This document shows, in pieces, positions 62,070-64,000 of a stretch of DNA of 64,000 nt. The DNA lies in contig NZ_LIVZ01000003.1 in the NCBI RefSeq assembly GCF_001905845.1, positions 248,001 to 312,000 on the forward strand. Direction: 5' to 3'. The position numbers were made by a program, and so were the translations under genes. Below the pieces are notes generated by a model. That model had not been told where the DNA came from and ran no database searches. It saw only the letters and a program-made list of their open reading frames with translations. The DNA is from Streptomyces sp. TSRI0107. GTDB lineage: Bacteria > Actinomycetota > Actinomycetes > Streptomycetales > Streptomycetaceae. How positions within the stretch are numbered: position 1 is the stretch's first letter; each line of letters begins with the position of its first letter.

Positions 62070-62405
62070 CTAACGCCGCCCGTCCGTCCTGTCGATCTGC
62101 GAACGCGTGTAACGGCGCCCGCGCTCGTATGCCAGCAGCTGTCCGGCGGGGTCCAGTTCCACTCGGTAGCTGGCCATCACGCTGGTCGTCGCCGGAATGC
62201 GTTCCAGCTCCATGACCTCTACGTCGGCTTCCCAGCCCCGCTCGGTCGGCTTCAGCGACGAGACGGACTCCGGTGCCCGGCCCAACAACTCGGTGAGCTG
62301 GGCGATCGCACTGCGCATCGCCTCCGGGGCGGACACGCGCTCCTCGGCGGACTCCTGCTGTGACGGGGGACTAGCCTTGTTCGGCTCACGGTCGCTCGTG
62401 ATCAT
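62070..62405 (-). CDS. gvpO: Gas vesicle protein GvpO
   Basis: This is a 111-residue GvpO, first gene of the operon. The core is [20 protein letters not shown] followed by [20 protein letters not shown] and [20 protein letters not shown], ending RYTRSQID. GvpO is a cytoplasmic accessory or regulatory protein of vesicle formation. The start has GAGAAGG directly upstream. gvpA begins 32 bases after its stop. Confidence 0.93.
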   Translation of the reverse strand: MITSDREPNKASPPSQQESAEERVSAPEAMRSAIAQLTELLGRAPESVSSLKPTERGWEADVEVMELERIPATTSVMASYRVELDPAGQLLAYERGRRYTRSQIDRTDGRR

Positions 62406-62692
62406 TCACCTTCTCGGTCGTACTCCCATCATCAACCCTCGCGTGTGACCCACGCCACTCCTGCACCGCTCGATGTCCGAGGAGGAGCCCGGTCGCCCGG
62501 CGGCGCCGGTCCGGTCGCGGGCGTGGCGCGGGGCGGCGACGCTGGGACGGCACGGGTGGGAAGGCGCGGCGCCTCGGTTTCACGCCCGGTGATCCGCCCG
62601 GTGATCCGCCCGGGCCTGGGTACCCGCTGCGCGCGCCCCCGCGCGGGGCGGCACCAGCGGTAGAGACGACTTGAGCCCAAGGAGCAGGACGT
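62406..62692. promoter_or_regulatory. Divergent promoter region between gvpO and the catalase gene
   Basis: This 287-base spacer must carry the promoters for the gas-vesicle operon (minus) and the catalase (plus). It holds the palindrome GGGTACCC (62618-62625), which presents the stress-sigma-like -10 element GGGTAC on both strands. No matching GNNT -35 at the right spacing was found on either strand. A tandem repeat lies next to it. A 72-codon ORF inside is not credible. Confidence 0.55.
62585..62608. repeat. Two tandem copies of CCCGGTGATCCG
   Basis: A perfect 12-bp unit occurs twice in tandem, followed by CCCGGG, in the gvpO-catalase spacer and 10 bases from the GGGTACCC palindrome. It could be a regulator-binding pair. 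Confidence 0.85.
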
Positions 62693-64000
62693 ATGAGCGA
62701 GGCCAATCCCTTGAAGCGGGTAGCCCACAAGGTCGCCGACAGCTTGCAGGGCGACGGCGGACCGGCCGACGGGATCCCCGGCAAGCCGGGTGCCGAGTCG
62801 CCGTCGGTCGCCGAACCGACCGAGCCGAGGGAGCCGCTGCCGCCCAAACCCGACCAGAGCGGCCCGGAGACCGTGTCGCCGACCGGTCAGCCCACCGGCG
62901 CCGACCAGGCCCGGATGGCCCAGTCCGGCGCTTATCTCACGACCGCCCAGGGCGCCCGGCTGTACGACACGGACCACTCGCTCAAGGCGGGACCGCGCGG
63001 ACCGGTCCTGCTGCAGGACCATCACCTGCGCGAGAAGGTGATGCACTTCGACCACGAGCGGATCCCGGAGCGCGTGGTGCACGCCCGGGGCGCTGCGGCG
63101 CACGGGGTGTTCCAGGGCTACGGCACGGCGGCCTCCGTGTCCAAGGCCGCGTTCCTCGCGAAGGACGTGGAGACGCCGGTGTTCGTGCGTTTCTCCACGG
63201 TGCTGGGGTCGCGCGGGTCGGCCGACACCGTGCGCGACACCCGGGGTTTCGCGACGAAGTTCTACACCAGCGAGGGCGTCTTCGACCTGGTCGGGAACAA
63301 CATCCCGGTCTTCTTCATCCAGGACGCGATCAAGTTCCCGGACGTCATCCACGCGGGGAAGCCGCATCCGGACCGGGAGATCCCGCAGGCGCAGAGCGCG
63401 CACGACACCTTCTGGGACTTCGTCAGCCTGCACACCGAGGCCACCCACCACACCCTGTGGAACATGTCCGACCGGGGCATCCCGCGCTCGTTCCGGATGA
63501 TGGAGGGCTTCGGCGTCCACACGTTCCGGCTGGTGGCCGCGGACGGCGGCACCACGCTGGTGAAGTTCCACTGGAAGCCGAAGCTCGGGGTGCACTCCCA
63601 GGTGTGGGAGGAGGCGCAGATCACCAGCGGGGTGGACCCGGACTTCCACCGGCGGGACCTGGCCGACGCCATCGAGGCGGGCGCCTATCCGCAGTGGGAG
63701 CTGGGCATCCAGACGTTCCCAGACACCCCGGAGCAGACCTTCGAGGGCATCGACCTGCTGGACCCGACGAACATCGTCCCCGAGGAGCTGGCGCCGGTGC
63801 AGCCGGTCGGGCTGCTCACCCTGAACCGCAATCCGTCGAACTTCTTCGCGGAGACCGAGCAGGTCGCGTTCCACGTCGGCCATCTGGTTCCCGGGATCGA
63901 CATCACCGACGACCCGCTGCTCGCGGGCCGGCTGTTCTCCTACCTGGACACGCAGATCACCCGGCTGGGCGGCCCCAACTTCCCGCAGCTGCCGATCAAC
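62693..64000 (+). CDS. katE: Large-subunit (HPII/KatE-type, clade 2) catalase, partial
   Basis: This is the N-terminal 436 residues of a heme catalase that breaks down hydrogen peroxide; the gene continues past the window. It has a hydrophilic N-terminal extension of about 75 residues (Pro/Glu-rich), as in large-subunit catalases. The catalytic His is H130 in RVVHARG and the catalytic Asn is N203 in [10 protein letters not shown], the same spacing of 73 as in E. coli HPII. Other family blocks are [39 protein letters not shown] and [20 protein letters not shown] lies about seven bases before ATG 62693. It is divergent from the gas-vesicle operon, as found near other Streptomyces gvp clusters; shared stress control is possible. 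Confidence 0.95.
   Translation, partial: MSEANPLKRVAHKVADSLQGDGGPADGIPGKPGAESPSVAEPTEPREPLPPKPDQSGPETVSPTGQPTGADQARMAQSGAYLTTAQGARLYDTDHSLKAGPRGPVLLQDHHLREKVMHFDHERIPERVVHARGAAAHGVFQGYGTAASVSKAAFLAKDVETPVFVRFSTVLGSRGSADTVRDTRGFATKFYTSEGVFDLVGNNIPVFFIQDAIKFPDVIHAGKPHPDREIPQAQSAHDTFWDFVSLHTEATHHTLWNMSDRGIPRSFRMMEGFGVHTFRLVAADGGTTLVKFHWKPKLGVHSQVWEEAQITSGVDPDFHRRDLADAIEAGAYPQWELGIQTFPDTPEQTFEGIDLLDPTNIVPEELAPVQPVGLLTLNRNPSNFFAETEQVAFHVGHLVPGIDITDDPLLAGRLFSYLDTQITRLGGPNFPQLPIN

Noticed and set aside
62576..62623. Strict stress-sigma (SigB-type) promoter for the catalase
   Set aside because: GGGTAC is present, but no GNNT-type -35 sits 14-16 bases upstream; reported only as a tentative control region.
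62445..62663. 72-codon plus-strand ORF in the gvpO-catalase spacer
   Set aside because: No ribosome-binding site, Arg/Gly-rich, and it spans the tandem repeat and palindrome that look regulatory.

Overview
This is a high-GC actinobacterial window, almost certainly Streptomyces. The third codon position is nearly always G or C, there are giant modular polyketide synthase (PKS) genes, and the gas-vesicle operon has the gene order gvpO-A-F-G-Y-Z-J-L-S-K known from Streptomyces. No rRNA, tRNA, insertion sequence or CRISPR array was seen.

Region 1 (1-36287, all minus strand) is the start of a cis-AT type I PKS cluster. Three collinear genes follow each other: pks1 (36287-19818), pks2 (19790-3702) and pks3 (3645 to beyond base 1). 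From motifs I read a loading AT-ACP; module 1 KS-AT(methylmalonyl-like)-DH-KR-ACP; module 2 KS-AT(malonyl)-KR-ACP; module 3 KS-AT(methylmalonyl)-KR(A-type)-ACP; modules 4-6, each KS-AT(malonyl)-DH-KR-ACP; and module 7 KS-AT(methylmalonyl)-DH..., cut by the window edge. The loading AT has lost the Arg that binds the malonate carboxylate, so the starter is probably a simple monocarboxylic acyl-CoA. The predicted intermediate is R-CH=C(Me)-CH(OH)-CH2-CH(OH)-CH(Me)-(CH=CH)3-CH=C(Me)-CO-, assuming module 7 has a working KR and no ER. No thioesterase, ER or pathway regulator lies in the window; the cluster must continue to the left. A TTGACA promoter flanked by two copies of a 12-bp repeat lies upstream of pks1.

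Region 2 (36.6-42.6 kb) holds envelope and regulatory genes: a secreted DUF4360-type protein; an unusual single polypeptide joining an ECF-type sigma factor, a zinc-finger-like segment, one membrane helix and an extracellular CAP/SCP domain; a small membrane protein; a CPA2 cation/proton antiporter; and a SigE-family sigma factor next to a one-helix membrane protein.

Region 3 (42.7-56.8 kb) contains a GT2-GtrA fusion with a PIG-V-like membrane glycosyltransferase; a zinc-type alcohol dehydrogenase; a GNAT; a membrane protein; a complete ferredoxin, ferredoxin reductase and P450 cassette; a diacylglycerol-kinase-like protein; an unknown protein; a minus-strand group of Spo0M, GNAT and EEP hydrolase; and a GATM-like amidinotransferase preceded by a translationally coupled 37-residue ORF and a palindrome-rich promoter region.

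Region 4 (56.8-64.0 kb) is the ten-gene gas-vesicle operon on the minus strand, divergent from a large-subunit (HPII-type) catalase that runs off the right edge.
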